Assembly (NCBI GenBank): GCA_039881145.1
Contig: JAYKKI010000127.1
Location: 1,426,001-1,490,000 of the forward strand
DNA from: Druceiella hillmani
Taxonomy: Eukaryota; Arthropoda; Insecta; Lepidoptera; Hepialidae
Direction of reading: 5' to 3'
Length of the DNA: 64,000 nucleotides
Position numbers and translations under genes: made by a program. Every line of letters begins with the position of its first letter. The stretch's first letter is position 1. The notes beneath the pieces were generated by a model, which was not told where the DNA came from, ran no database searches, and was given only the letters and a program-made list of their open reading frames with translations. Positions 1-12,704 of this stretch are shown in pieces.

Positions 1-131
1 CTATTTAATTATACAATGATATTATGGTACCCTATTTAATTCTATTGCCTTACTTTTGTTTCCGTTGCGAAAGAAAGAGAACTGTGGCAAAGTCATATGT
101 GGCTGCACTCGTCTTATTTCGACAAAGATAA

Positions 132-357
132 CGCAACACAAGGCAATCTCAAATAAGAGAAATTGATGGGACAAAGTCAGCGAGCGGTAAAGGATAGCTG
201 CACCCACATCATCTACCAAACGTCGTGGGCCACATATTGTTAAAGCGCAGGATTACCTCGATGAAGACAATTCCAAATAATGGAACACAAGGTAATCCCA
301 AATAACAGAACTCGAGGACAAAGTCAGCGCGCGGTAAAGCCACATATTGTTAAAGCA
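132..357. repeat. Imperfect direct repeat pair
   Basis: Two related segments lie in tandem: about 132-250 and 282-357. Both contain 'caacacaagg' or 'aacacaaggt', then 'caaataa', then 'gacaaagtcagcg' and 'gcggtaaag', and both reach 'ccacatattgttaaagc'. The first copy carries about 45 extra bases between 'gcggtaaag' and 'ccacatattg'. The stretch 1-420 is clearly less AT-rich than what follows and holds no convincing reading frame. It is probably part of an interspersed or satellite-like repeat continuing left of the window, but I cannot name the family. Confidence 0.7.
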
Positions 358-420
358 TTGCAACGCTTCGGTCAGAAACCGGTGCGCGGAGAGTTCTTGC
401 TTCGGCGGTTGGCGGCAAAA

Positions 421-1025
421 AGGAACAAGCTAGATCATAAGAAAACACAAGATTAACTAATTTATTTAACACATGGATTTAATAAACTACAAACATTTTT
501 CAAATAATTTTGTTTAAATGATTTCGATAAATGTTTGTAGTAAATTTTTGATAGAGATTTAAATAAGCGAAGTTAATGTTAACTATATCATGGCTATTTG
601 TGTTTCAAACGTCAATTCGAATTGCATAATTATTAGTATCGAACAAAATATTGCGATACAAACTTTTAATTTTTATGTAGAAATTAATTCAATAGAAATA
701 AAATATCAAAAGCTAACTTTATGTGACAGGGTTTACTTTCAAGAAAATATTTGATTTATATGACATTCAATTACGTCTTAATAAATATCTCTAAGATTAA
801 GTTTTTTAATGTCAAATAAATGGTATTAGAAATATATTAATATGTTTCATTTCAATTATACATTGTTTATACTTTTATATGTTTTTATTATCTTTTACTT
901 TGTCTTTTTGTTTTCTAGATTAAGATATATTTTTGGGTATTATTGAAATAATATTTTTTCCAACTGGATTTTTTCAAATAGTTATGTGATAAAAGAATAA
1001 TGATGCATAACATCCTAAGAATACC
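421..1025. other. AT-rich DNA, no feature seen
   Basis: About 600 bases of high-AT sequence with many stop codons in all frames, no recognisable motif and no tandem structure. It separates the leading repeat pair from the piggyBac relic. Confidence 0.5.
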
Positions 1026-3165
1026 TAAGTTGATGTGCTGTCGACGGGTAGACGCGCATTTTACAGTGGTGAGGCCCTTGTAGACCTCACGCGTGCTTTT
1101 CCGTATATTTTATTTACAATATTTTAAAAAGTAATTTGCTTTTATTTGAGGATAATTAAAACAATGAGTCGGTCCCTTCCAGATAACGATATTTTACGTC
1201 TCATTCAAGATTCTACTGACTCATAAAGTGAAGATATAGAAGAAAATAACCCGGCAAGAGAATTTTGTTATATCAGTGATCAATAATTCATAAAAAGTGA
1301 AGAATTTTCTAGTTCGAAGATGGGTTAGAGCAAAACCTCTTCTTGTAGTAAAGAGGAAGAAGAAGAAAGGTTCGAGAAGTATTTTTGTGGTCTCGCACTC
1401 GGCAGTACAATATTGTAAAAGAACGGGCACGGGCTTGAAAGGACCTGCTGTTAGTAAAATTGAAATGTCGACAGTAGATATTTGGGAATTATTGTTTACC
1501 GATCATGTGATTCAGGTTATCGTGAACTATGCTAATAAATAACTTGAAGCTTTAATATTCAACTCCATTATTACGGCCGTATTATGTTAAAATATTGATT
1601 GTTGTGAGTTACGAGCACACCTTAGATTATTTCTGTCTTATGGTGTTAGATCACTGTAGGCATTTGATTTTACAGGGATATATATTTCGAGGTGTAATAG
1701 AAATAAATAGATTTTCATTCATTCATTACAATGTAACCTTTGATGGAATCAGTACACGAGAAGAAAGAAAATCTAGAGAAAACGGGCCTTGATAAGGTTT
1801 TTTTTTAAATTGTAGCACGAATTATTCTAGATTATAATATTTATGTGTTGACGAAATGTTGAAAAATTTCGTGGCAGGTGCTCATTCAGAATATTTATAA
1901 AAATAAAACTGGAAAATATGACTTGAAAATTCAGTGTATTTGCAATGCGAAGTCGCATTACTTGCATAATGTTTTTATATACTCTGGGAAACCTCTTACC
2001 TAAAGAAATTTTCCTTTCGCAATCTCAACTCAGGATGTACTAAAGCTTGTAGAGTCATTTTATTGTACTAATAGAAATATAACCGGTAACAATTGGTTTA
2101 CGTCTGTCGAGTTAGTGGATGAATTGTTGACGCGGGGACTAACATACGTGGGCACTGTACGAAATAACAAATGTGAAATTTTTCGTGAGTTTTTGACTGA
2201 TAAATGAAGCAGCATTGAATTGTCATTATTTAGATTTGCTTGAAACAAGATTTTTGGTATAATTCGTTCTAAAGAAGCATAAATGTGTAGTTTTACTACC
2301 TTCTACAGTTATATATATCGCGAAATGTCCGTAAATCAACAATCGAAGAAACCTGAAATTATAGTATTTTACAATAGCACTTAAGGAGGTTTGATACTTT
2401 TCATTTCAAATGCTTAAATAAATTTTGTTCACGTAGAACAAGAAGATGGCCGAACGCAATATTCGCAGCTATGATATGAATATTTCTCTTGCTAATGGAT
2501 ATGTTCTTTGGGTTCAAAAAAAAGATATATAAATAATGCAAGAAGTCCATTGCAATGAGTTTTTTAAAGTCATATGTTTGCAATAGATTAGGAAATAACC
2601 CGATCAGATAAGAGAATGTGCAAATTGGTTGACCGAAAACAAATTCAATGTCTAATGAAGATAAGCCTGGTCCTAGTGTTCCTAAAAAACGAAGATGTTA
2701 TGTTTGCCCGGGGATGAAAGAAAAAGGAGCGCTATATTATGTAAAACTTGCAAAAAAATGTTGTAAACCTAAGTCAATAAATTAGTGTGTGCAACCCAAA
2801 GAGAAGTAATAACTTTGTAAGCATATAAATATGGGCCGTAATTTTATTATTGTCATAAGTTCTTTTTATTTTATTTTTATTTTGTTTTAAGTTCCTATTA
2901 TGTTCTAAAAATATAAATAGTTTAGTTAGAATTTAATTTTAGATTTGATTTTTAAGTCATTTTATCTGTGTCTATAAAATACTTATAAACACTTTTAAAA
3001 CTGATTATTGCAAGCAAAATAAACGATTAATAGCTAATTTTGTTTTTTACTGCGTTATATTTGATACGTAACTAATTTTCAAAAATCATTTATACACTTT
3101 GTTGGGGATCGTTTTAGGCCCCACGCGTGTCTATATATTACGAAAAATATTTTTTTTGGTAACAT
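1026..3165 (+). mobile_element. Decayed piggyBac-type DNA transposon
   Basis: The limits are approximate. The left end holds 'gtcgacgggtagacgcgc' and the imperfect palindrome 'gtgaggcccttgtagacctc' (about 1067-1089), followed by 'acgcgtg'. The right end holds 'ttaggccccacgcgtg' at about 3112-3127. The shared GGCC..CACGCGTG block near both ends suggests subterminal repeats of the element. Between them lies a plus-strand transposase relic with multiple stops and frameshifts. About 330 bases of AT-rich sequence follow the coding relic and probably represent the 3' untranslated part. I could not fix TTAA target sites with certainty. Confidence 0.7.
1164..2788 (+). pseudogene. piggyBac transposase relic (DDE_Tnp_1_7 type)
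   Basis: Cut-and-paste transposase of the piggyBac family, read in several frames. Visible in order: a start MSRSLPDNDILRLIQDS (1164); the N-terminal domain 'GLKGPAVSKIEMSTVDIWEL' with 'LFTDHVIQVIVNYANK' (to about 1541); 'STREERK' (about 1750-1770); the first catalytic motif VDEML (Asp codon 1850-1852), followed in another frame by FRGRCSFR; NITGNNWFTSVELVDELL (about 2075-2130), where the family has Asp at the second catalytic position but this copy has Asn (2088-2090); the FDTF motif with the third Asp (2393-2395); CSRRTRRWP (about 2425-2455); and a C-terminal cysteine-rich tail 'RCYVCPG' (from about 2690). Stops such as the one after 'STDS' (1224) and several frameshifts mean it cannot encode an active enzyme. 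Domain order and total length agree with a full-length ancestral gene. Confidence 0.88.
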
Positions 3166-4223
3166 AGAGTCATGTGTAGGGTCTAGAACACCGTTCAAGT
3201 ACTAAGTTATTTTTCCTCTAAATTACAAAGTTAATCTAATTCCAATTTATAATTTTTATGAACTTTTTACAGACCCAACTGCTTGTCATATATTTATCGA
3301 TTGTTAATCATAAACTAATAGAACCCATTTAGCTGAAATAATTTTTCTTTTCAGTTCGTGATAAATACCGGCACTACTATTGGCAATACTTTTAGATTTA
3401 AAAAAAATGGGGTTTATCTGGCAAGGAGTGGATATATGCAATTCAAAGAAAAATTACCAATTTTAAAGTTATTGTATTTCATATATTATTTTCCAAAAAC
3501 GTATTCAAGTATGTTTTAAACAATGCGGTAAACGAATAAAAAAATCACCTCCGCCCCCTTGTATGTAGGCAGGAAATGTAAAATTCATTTAGGACTTTAT
3601 TTCGTAACTTTGTAGATGTTGTAAATATATTTAACCATATTAAATTTCAGCTTTATAACACTAATAATATACGAATAAAACGATTAAAACATACGGATGG
3701 ACATGTTGAAAAAATAAGGGTTCGTAATTTGGCTACAGAACCCGAAAATTAAACGAAATTCCATACTATAATAGTTCGGTTGGCCGTCGATAAGAGAATT
3801 TAGATCGAAAAGACTCCACTCCTATTCTGTTCTTAATTTTAAATTTGTTTATAAAGCATTTCAATTCCATATGTCACATGTTAGGATTTCATAACTTAAT
3901 GGGAAAGACAAAATTCTTATAAAATCCTTTTCGTTTACGTCTGTCCATCTAACACAGAAACAGCTTGACATTTATCAGAAACAGCTTGACGTAGAATTTT
4001 TTTGTAATAATATAGCATTACATTAATTTTCCCCTATTTCGATAGCTAACAACCCATAATCATTATATATAATTTTCAGGAGTGTCACGTGTTCAAATTA
4101 AGTACTCGAAAAAAAATTCTTCAGTGCCCATGTATGGTACTAGGAGTCGTCTGAATGGACTAATTGTAAGATCTACTTTAAATTTTTTTTAAATATATTA
4201 AATGCAATCTACAAAATTATTTT
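3166..4223. repeat. AT-rich DNA with degenerate interspersed repeat
   Basis: Mostly unassigned. Around 3716-3975 are motifs of the common lepidopteran repeat family: 'gggttcgtaatttggctaca', then 'gaaccc', and 'cgtttacgtctgtccatc'. Within it 'cagaaacagcttgac' is directly repeated (about 3955 and 3976). The repeat appears degenerate and its ends are not clear. No reading frame is supported. Confidence 0.5.
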
Positions 4224-4745
4224 CATAATTTTAGTTATTATATCTTAAAAAATATACTGAAAAATATCCAACGAAATATGGTCTTCCCTTCATTTTTGTG
4301 AAATTTTGTTACTTTAGTTTCATAATGCTTTTTTTCATATTTTAGTTTGTATATCTTCAAAGATATACTGAAAAATATGAAAAAAAAATATACCTCTCCC
4401 TAAAATTTTATAAAATTAAAATACTTTAGTTTCTTAATGTTTTTCCATAATTTTTGACATTATGACTTCGAACATATATTAAAAAATTGCCGCAAAATAT
4501 GCTCCTCCTTTCTTTTTTGTGAATTATGCTACTTTAATTTCATAACGTTTTTTCATAATTTTACTTATTATATCTTCAATAATATACCGAAAAATATGGA
4601 ACAAATTATGATCCTCCCTTAATTTTTTGGAAATTATATTACATATAGTTTAATAATATTTTTTTCATAATTTTAGGTATTACATCTTCAAAGATGTTCT
4701 GAAAAATATGCAAAAAGATATATCTTTCCCTTATTTATGAAATGA
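4224..4745. repeat. Five tandem copies of a ~110-bp AT-rich repeat
   Basis: Copies begin with 'cataatttta' or a close variant at 4224, 4336, 4446, 4554 and 4666, giving periods of 112, 110, 108 and 112. Each copy continues with a version of 'atatcttcaaagatatactg', then 'aaaaatatg', then a 'cctccctt' stretch, then 'actttagtttcataatg'. The 'tatcttcaaagata' portion is self-complementary. Copies have diverged by many substitutions, so the array is old. No protein is encoded. Confidence 0.85.
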
Positions 4746-5143
4746 TTAAACCAAAATTTATGAGAAAACAGGGTTTTTAGAAACTTATATAAAATTGTAA
4801 AGAAAGTCTAACAATGATTTTAGATGTCGTCTGACAATGGTTTTTAAATACGGACGATAATATGCATGTCCCCTAATTAATTATATTAAGTATCCTTAAA
4901 TATTTATTACACCAAGAAGTCCATATTCATGTTGGCTTATTATAAATAAAGTAAATTCACTTCAAACTAGACACGGAATATTCGCAATGTTTACATGGAT
5001 GAGCGAACTAAATTCATACCTGGTCGGTTTTTTTCATGCAAGTCAATATTACATATCAAGAATTCAGTCATATTACATATTAAGAATACAGTCTACTAAC
5101 TAATATTCACATGTATTATGTATTTAAATATTAAAGAAACAAG

Positions 5144-5146
<3 letters not shown>

Positions 5147-5228
<82 letters not shown>

Positions 5229-5232
5229 CATA
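5147..5232. repeat. (TA)n microsatellite
   Basis: About 75 bases of uninterrupted TA dinucleotides (5147-5221) followed by 'catatacatatg'. Flanks from 4746 to 5146 are plain AT-rich sequence without a gene. Confidence 0.99.
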
Positions 5233-5380
5233 TGCAAGAAAGTTCTGACGCGAGCATTTAGTGTTTCAATAGACGGTTCAATTTAATCTCTCTGCTTTTG
5301 ATCACTTATTATGATTCATGATTATCATAAATTAGGCTACTTTTAAGCTAATATGTAAGATATCACCTTTATAATGATAG

Positions 5381-6190
5381 GCAAATCCAAAAATGACGAC
5401 AATCCGCTTAGTATTGCTTTAATCGAGGGTTTTTGTACGAAGCGAGAATAAATTGACCTTAGCCACCTGGTGGGAGAACCAGATCCTTCTTTGGCTAGAT
5501 TTATTATGAAGACTGTTGTCTAATGCCAACAGTTTAATTCATTTCTGAAGAAATTATGAAATTAAAATAATGTGTGATTGATGGCCACCCATCCAATCAC
5601 CGACCGGTGCGTACGTTGTTTAACCTCATCGAGTTTGATCAAGGAATACAACGGGGATAATTACCCCACATCCAAATAATGATATTAATAATATAGACAA
5701 TTAAAAACCTTCGTGTAAAAGTGAAATTCATTTTCAAACTAATATCCTATTAATAAATTCAGCCTTTATTTCTAAAGCTCGAACAACTTCTTAATAATAA
5801 TCCTCTTCCTGATAAAGTGATTCAATGATAGCCTGCACTTAAATATCGTCTCAACCTTCAGTAGACATCCTTCAGTAGACATTACAGATTAATCAGCGAA
5901 AATATAATAGAAATATTAATAACGTGCACGACATTAATTATATTAAAGCCGAAATATTACTCCTATCGCTTCTAATAATACGACGACACGTTCAGTTGGA
6001 ATAAACGAACGTCGATGATGCTGGCATATTTATCACTCACGAGTGATTCAGGTTCATTTATCAAGCGCAATATAATCGTCAATCGTGAGGAGATAACAGC
6101 GACTGGCTGTGAAATAATACTAATAAATGGGACGCCATAATGTATCGTGATTGCGTGATGTCGCATTAGAAATGTACTAGGGCGGGTGAG
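5381..6190. other. Less AT-rich, low-repeat block; possible conserved noncoding DNA
   Basis: This block is visibly richer in G and C than its surroundings and lacks tandem repeats. It contains 'caccgaccggtgcgtacg' (about 5597-5615), the near-palindrome 'ggggataattacccc' (about 5653-5668), the direct repeat 'ccttcagtagacat' (about 5857 and 5869), and a stretch 5972-6166 stop-free on the minus strand. That 64-residue frame resembles nothing I know and has no supporting codon pattern. I see no transposon motif. A regulatory or conserved noncoding element is possible but unproven. Confidence 0.3.
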
Positions 6191-7389
6191 AAGTATTGAT
6201 TTTCATGTCTTGTTTGGCAGATTTTATAAACAGCGACTTTGCTTTCTCATTTTAAAAAAATCACGTAGCAGAAGAGAAACAAAAGGGTTTTTTAATTGTG
6301 TGTTGAAAACAAGGAGATCTTCATATTTCCTGTTCAAATGATAAAGTGGTTTTAAATAGCAATCTTTAACAGCTTGCGCCCAGCAAAAAAAATGTAAACA
6401 ATTTATTAAATGTAAGCTTTACTTTTATTAAAATTAGATTTCATTTATGAAATCGTCTCATAACTATTGATTTAAATTTAAAAATTTCTTGAAATTTTCA
6501 TAACTTTTATTTTATATAAAAATTATGAAGGACGTTCGCTATTTTGGAGTATTAATTTTTTTTCTAAAGTAGCAATAATTCAAATAGAAAAGCGTTATTT
6601 TTCGTTGGAAAAATGTATTTTTTGGGTAATAAGTGGAAAAGTGTTAATGATTATGAGGTCACGGTACTCTATAAAGGAAGTATCTGTAAAATCCCTATGA
6701 ACTTACTAGGCCCCAAAATATAGAAAACCATTTTTAAAACATTGTTTTGATAAAAAGAAATTTTTAGTACTTTTGATTATAAATATGAACAGGAGAAATG
6801 CTTTTTTTACACTTTAATTAAACCATCGATTCTTATGCCATCTATTTTCTTTTTTGTAGATTATAAAGCTTCAATTGCCTGTTTTAAAACTTATATATTG
6901 TCATTTTTAAATTTATCCAAATTTTCAAATTTAGTTGACGATAGTCTTTGCATAAAACCACTGAATTCGTTCTCATTTTACGTTGCCAACATTATTTTAA
7001 CTTATAATCTGGTACCATCATTAAATAATAGTGCAGAAACATTTGCGTCAATTTCATTTTTTTTGCATTTTATTTAGAACTTTTTTTTTTGATATATTGA
7101 ATCTCCGGAAAATTTCGTCAAATAAAATGAATAGAATGAAAATTACTTGGAGAGTAGCAAATTATCGTGAATATAAAATTATGAGGTAACGATTTTTTGA
7201 TAAGAAAATAAAAGCGTAGTGGAGTGCTTCATTAATTGTTTTATGTAATCGGTTTAGAAATACATGAAATGATAAGTACATGTAGAGTAAGAATAATTGA
7301 ACGGAAGGTGACCGACCTATGATAAGCTTTAACTTAAATATATGTATACGTATTTTTTTTCAACATATATCATATGTACACATAGTACA
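6191..7389. other. AT-rich DNA, no feature seen
   Basis: About 1.2 kb with short homopolymer runs and no recognisable gene or repeat. The 80-codon frame at 6835-7077 is low-complexity in composition and matches no family I recognise. Confidence 0.5.
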
Positions 7390-7605
7390 TTTACACGTAC
7401 ACATTGTACATTTACAGTTGCCAAAATTCATTTACATACGCTAAATTCATTTATTGTATGCTGAAATTCATTTACCATATTCTAAAATTTATTTGCATAT
7501 GCTAAAATTGATTTAACGTATGCTGAAACTCATTTACCACATGTTAAAATTAATTTACCATATGCTAAAATTAATTTACCATATGCTAAAATTCATTTAA
7601 TAAAT
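7390..7605. repeat. Minisatellite with ~21-bp unit
   Basis: The unit is approximately 'aaattcatttaccatatgct' plus one base, repeated about eight to nine times with substitutions. Near its right end two consecutive units are identical (about 7547-7590), giving a period of 21. The leftmost copies are more diverged ('gccaaaattcatttacatac'). Flanking 'gtacatttacac' repeats start at about 7375. Confidence 0.85.
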
Positions 7606-9169
7606 TTCTAAAATAATCTAATGAAAATTATTCTGCACTAAGCATCACTGGATTTAAAAAAAAACTAACTGCAGCCCATGTTGATATAATTTGAAACAGT
7701 AGTTTTTTTTCAAAACTGACATGAAATTAATTAGCAGATAAATAGAAACGTGTTCATTTCCGTAAAGTTTTCCGCAGGAAATATAATACGAATTTAATTT
7801 TTGATTAAAGTTTCATATTATGATTATTGCAGTCATTTCTATAAACCCTTATTGAATTCATTTACTGCAATTTCAAAGCGCGTTTGTATCAACTAGATGT
7901 TTTGAACATTCAGAAAGAATGGGAAAAAATGTGAAAGTAAGATTTTTAGAAACAATTTGTTAGCAACGGTTTTGTTCTTAAATTGCTTGGGATATTTTTG
8001 TTTGTTATGTCTTTAGAGCCCAAATTTTGGTAGCATTATTTTTTCTGAATAAAAAGGTAGATTTCCGAGTTTGTTCCACCCAAATATCTATCATAAGTTA
8101 AAATATAAATTAAAGTCGGGATTTCTTACCCCCATGTCTACATTAGAGATTGAGTAAAGGGCCTGAAGTTAGTTATGGAAGAATTAGATAATAAGCAACA
8201 TACAAAGTGTGGCACAGATATTAGAGAAGATAGCATACACAACGCGGAAAGACTTTCAATTATATTAATTACTCTTTCCACAAGAAAACTTATTTTACTC
8301 CATATCTACTGTCAAACTATCTCCTGCTTCAACCTTTAGAAAAGAAATTCTTGTGAAAGTAAAATTTAAATTTCTGGGGCAAGATTAAAATAATAATAAT
8401 ATAATGGGATAATTTATCTGGTTGGGAAATACATTTGTATGGAATTTTCCTGACTAGAAAACTTTGTTCATAATATAATTTATTTTTATAAGAATAGTAT
8501 TTTTTTCTAATTCTAACCTGCAACTACTACTTCGACCTAAATGTCATTAGGATTTTAAGTAATTACCTACATATCAAAAGCACCAATGATAATAAACAGT
8601 AATTTTGGTAACTAACACTTATTTCGGTATCAGAAAACCTCGGTGATCTTTATCTCTTTCATTATAATCAAAACTAAGATTTATAATTGAACAAATATTT
8701 TGATCTATTTAATTGATGACCATTACTTATATATTTTATACTTTAATTTACCTATTTAACACCTTTTTATTAACTTCACTTGTATGTAATAATGTAACAG
8801 AATTTTTCAATTCAATTTTCACCCTACTTAAATTATTTGAAATATTATACACGTATCAAGAAACGATGACGATACAATAACTAAAAAAGAAAATAAAGTT
8901 TCATTAATAAAACCTAAAAAAGCTTTCTTTTAGTCTTATAACAATAATTTTAAATATAAAGATATCGTTTAGAGACTAAAAAAAATTAAACTGTATTTTA
9001 AAAATAAACAAGAGCACGCCTTTTTATGTCATTGATGTCAGATATAAATTTTCGTATCGCTATTTTTAAAGTAGAAACAATATGAAAATATTTACCTTAT
9101 AACACACAATACACAATTTTATTAGGTCAACCTACAACTAACTGTGCAATGGAATCTACGAATCTCAAT
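7606..9169. other. AT-rich DNA, no feature seen
   Basis: About 1.56 kb of unassigned sequence. No tandem repeat, transposon motif or plausible reading frame was seen; the 64-codon minus frame at 8329-8523 is unremarkable. Confidence 0.5.
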
Positions 9170-9745
9170 TTATGCACTTCTAGTTATTATATCATCATGA
9201 AATTTGGAAGTTGTGAATAGTTCTGATGACAATATCATAAAGTATCATCAGGCTGATCCAATAAAGTAGAGCAAGAAATTAGGTAGTGAACTCCATAACG
9301 GAATGATGTAGATTAAAAAAAATCGTGTTCGGGTTTCTAGTGGTTGCATCATCATGAAACTTGACAGTTGTGTATAGTACTGATGACAACCAATAAAATG
9401 GTACCACCGAACTGATTCTATAAAATAAAACCGGAAGTTAAACACTTAACTCGATAACGGTAAAATGTATCCTAACCGTGTTTGGACATCTAATTGTTGT
9501 GTCATCATGAAGCTAGACAGTTGTGTGTCATTTTGATGACAATACAATAAAATGGTACAATTGGATTGATTCGATGAGTTAAACTAAAAATTAAATGTCA
9601 GTATTGATAACTGAAAAACATACGTGGATCGATGTTCTAATTTTCGTATTATCATAAATTGTTTGCAATCGTTTGTAGTTCTGATGACAACACATTAAAA
9701 GTGGTACCATCGGAATGGTTCAATTAAATAGAACCGAATGTCAGA
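9170..9745. repeat. Four tandem copies of a ~150-bp repeat with inverted TCATCA/TGATGA core
   Basis: The anchor 'tcatcatgaa' or a variant occurs at 9192, 9349, 9502 and 9649 (periods 157, 153, 147). Each copy holds, about 35 bases after 'tcatcat', the motif 'tgatgacaa', so each copy can fold into a short hairpin around 'gacagttgtgt'. Each continues with 'aataaaatggtacca' and 'gattc.ataaaata'. Copies differ by roughly a quarter of positions by eye. A 65-codon minus frame (9248-9445) lies wholly inside the array and is not a gene. Confidence 0.85.
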
Positions 9746-10933
9746 TGAAAGAACTGGATTGTTCTTAGATTACAGGAAAATGCCTTGCAAATCTGATGCA
9801 CTGCCGAAGAGATGATAACAATGCACGCTCAGCCACCCCACAGATAGAGAATTAAGAAGGAACACCTCAACCTAATCAACTATGCTGTAGTGCTAATTTG
9901 ATTTCGATGGAAATTGTTTTTAACGAAGTGTCATTATTTATAAAATTAGTTCTTAATATAATATGAAGGGAGTGCAAAACAATATTCTCTACTTAATATA
10001 GGAAAAAGAAGTAAAAATAGTAACTTATAAAACTAAAAAACACACTTTTGCAAATAGTGCACTAAAGTATATTTGAGTATAAAATGATGGGGCGCTTTTT
10101 CTGTATTTTAACTTAATATTATGTGAATGAAAATGCTTAACAGTTAGGTTAGATTTCAAGAAAAAACGCCCCACACTTTTACACCTAAATTATGTACTCA
10201 ATAATCACTATGGCTCACAGATAGTTTCTCACACGGTAGACAAATAGGTTCGATATTTATTTTTATTACTTTTTAGTATTTTTTTTTTACTTTTCTAAAC
10301 TATTAAGTTATTCGTTACAAAAGTTTTAAACATTAGATCCCGCAGAATTTTAGGGATTCGAACAAATATAAAAGATACCTAATGTTTTTTTTATCAAACT
10401 TTGAATATAATTTTTTTAGATCTGAATGAAGAAATATTTTTATCACTAACTAACCAGCAGCCTCTAATTTTATTTTACTATCAATTTCTAACCGCCACAT
10501 TATTTTAAATATTTTATTAATGTTTTTACTAATGACTAATCACATAATCTTATTTAAAATTAAAACGACCTAATGGTTTTGAGGGAAAAAATTTCAAGTA
10601 CCTGATTTATTTCTCCATTAAGAGAAATAACTTTTAAAATTTAATATCAATATCTATGGCTTTTATTGATTTTTAAAGGCTTCCAAAAATTGTTTTCCTA
10701 ATTAATTATCTTAATTAATCTTATCTATGCCCTTGCTATCTTCTACTATTGTGTGAGAAACCCTACAAGGCATTAAGTTTCAGAACTAAGTTCAGTATAC
10801 AAGAATTAGACCAAATATATAGTTTTATGATCAAAGAACGTATTTGCATTATAGAACAAATCTTTAATCTGGGTGCGAACGATCGTGTAGAGCTCTGTTG
10901 ATATTTACACAATTTGGTTCTGATTTCACACCT

Positions 10934-10938
<5 letters not shown>
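9746..10938. other. AT-rich DNA with one inverted repeat
   Basis: Unassigned sequence apart from an inverted repeat: 'tggggcgctttttct' at 10088-10102 and 'agaaaaaacgcccca' at 10159-10173, one mismatch in 15, spacer 56 bases. Weaker complementarity extends outward ('ataaaatga' and 'acttttaca'), so this may be a short foldback or MITE relic. No reading frame is supported. Confidence 0.5.
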
Positions 10939-10997
<59 letters not shown>

Positions 10998-11010
10998 TTT
11001 ATATATCTAT
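10939..11010. repeat. (TA)n microsatellite
   Basis: About 52 bases of AT dinucleotides (10939-10990) followed by interrupted 'acatatatttatatatct'. The open frames crossing it on both strands encode alternating Ile-Tyr and are artefacts of the repeat. Confidence 0.98.
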
Positions 11011-12704
11011 GGAGCTGCCAGTCATTCGATATAACTATAAGATCGGCATTCAAGAAAATGAGAAAAAAACGAAAATGCTATGATAAAGTAATACTTCTTA
11101 TTTATTATGGCTTTTTAAATAAAAACTAAAAAAAAAGATTAACCAATTTTATAAATCCCGTGGTAGGTTTTATGGGAAATATTTCGATTAAGTTTTCATT
11201 TGACTGTTCTCTTCGAATTGATTAAATACATATTAAGCACAATATTTTAATGAAATATTTATTTCACAATTGGTAATTAGAAAATAATCCTCTTATATAA
11301 ATTTGTTGTAACTACTTAAGTCTTCATAAGAAAAATTCCACACACAATACATAAGTTAATAATAGTGGACGTAAAAATATATGTAATGCAAGTGAAGGTA
11401 ACGTTCAAGTCGGTCATTATAATGAATCTAATATATGATGAATGGACTAAAACTATTTTTAAATCGACTATTTGTTATTTTTAATGAAGCAAAATTTTTA
11501 TATTTTTAATGAAACTCCAAGGTGTATTCCTTAAAACACACTAAAAGGAAATGTGAAGAAATATGGAATTAGAATTTGTGAGATTAAACACTAAAAAATT
11601 ATTTCAAGAAAATCATAACTAAATACAATATAAATCCAATATGCACCATAACGTTTATTCGCAGAATCCAATAACTCACCGCACAAAAGATTACTCAGAA
11701 TGCAATGGAAATTTCGCTATGGGAATTATCTAGATACATATCTGGTAGTTCACAATTTTAGAACTTCTGGAATCATAAAAGTTTAATTCGAAAAATCCAT
11801 CATTAAAACAAAATATTAACTACACAACTAATTATTTTCTGATGTGCTAAGGTCAATTATTATAAAGTGATTATTTAAATAACTCTTTTTTTTTCAAACA
11901 TACTTGCCGAAGATTACCAAAATATTTATAATGATTTGAATCTCAATAAAATATGCGGAAAAAGTGATAAAATAAAGAAATAAAGTGCAAGTCGAAATTA
12001 AGACCCAGAATACTGCTGATAACAGAAATTATTACGTTTTCTGGAAACTCCTAAATTATTTTTGATTTAGAAGTAAGTTAATTGTGTACGTAATATAGCT
12101 AGTTGTCGTGGATGGATTTGAAACAATTAAGAATAAAATTCCTAAACAATATGGTTGTATAGCCGTTAATCTTACGCTAAGTTTAAGTTGGATACGTTTA
12201 ATAATATAGTTCTTAATTATAGCCATATTGTGTAGATTGTGAAATATTCCACTTAAATTATTTTCATGAAATTATATATTACATAATTTATATAACGTAG
12301 ATATATAAGAAAGGAATATTGCAATCACTTATCCGTTTGGATGTAAGGTTAACGTAGATAATAGATCTATGAGCTTGAGATAATTGTGAAATTCCTCTAA
12401 TTAATTCACAATTTAAACTTTAAAGTGGACACTTACTACAAAAAATTCTAACCAAAAATAATAATAAAATTTAAATCTATAATGGACTTATTAAACAAAG
12501 GGATGTTTCATCCTTTCTTGCATAGTTGTCTCGTGTCGTCATAAAGGTTTCTTTATGCTCGAATATTGCTTCGATGAATAACTTATGTTTAATTTAAAAA
12601 TTAAATTTCAGTTCTTGAATAAATATGTCATAATTTTTTAGTTTGAGATTGCTTATTTGTAGTAGAACTATAAACCTGTATTGAAATATGAAATTGCCCT
12701 TTCT
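11011..12704. other. AT-rich DNA, no feature seen
   Basis: About 1.7 kb without recognised gene, tandem repeat or transposon motif. All frames are broken by frequent stops. Confidence 0.5.

Noticed and set aside
10763..11129. Three overlapping frames of 61-96 codons with Tyr-Ile runs
   Set aside because: They are translations of the (TA)n tract on both strands.
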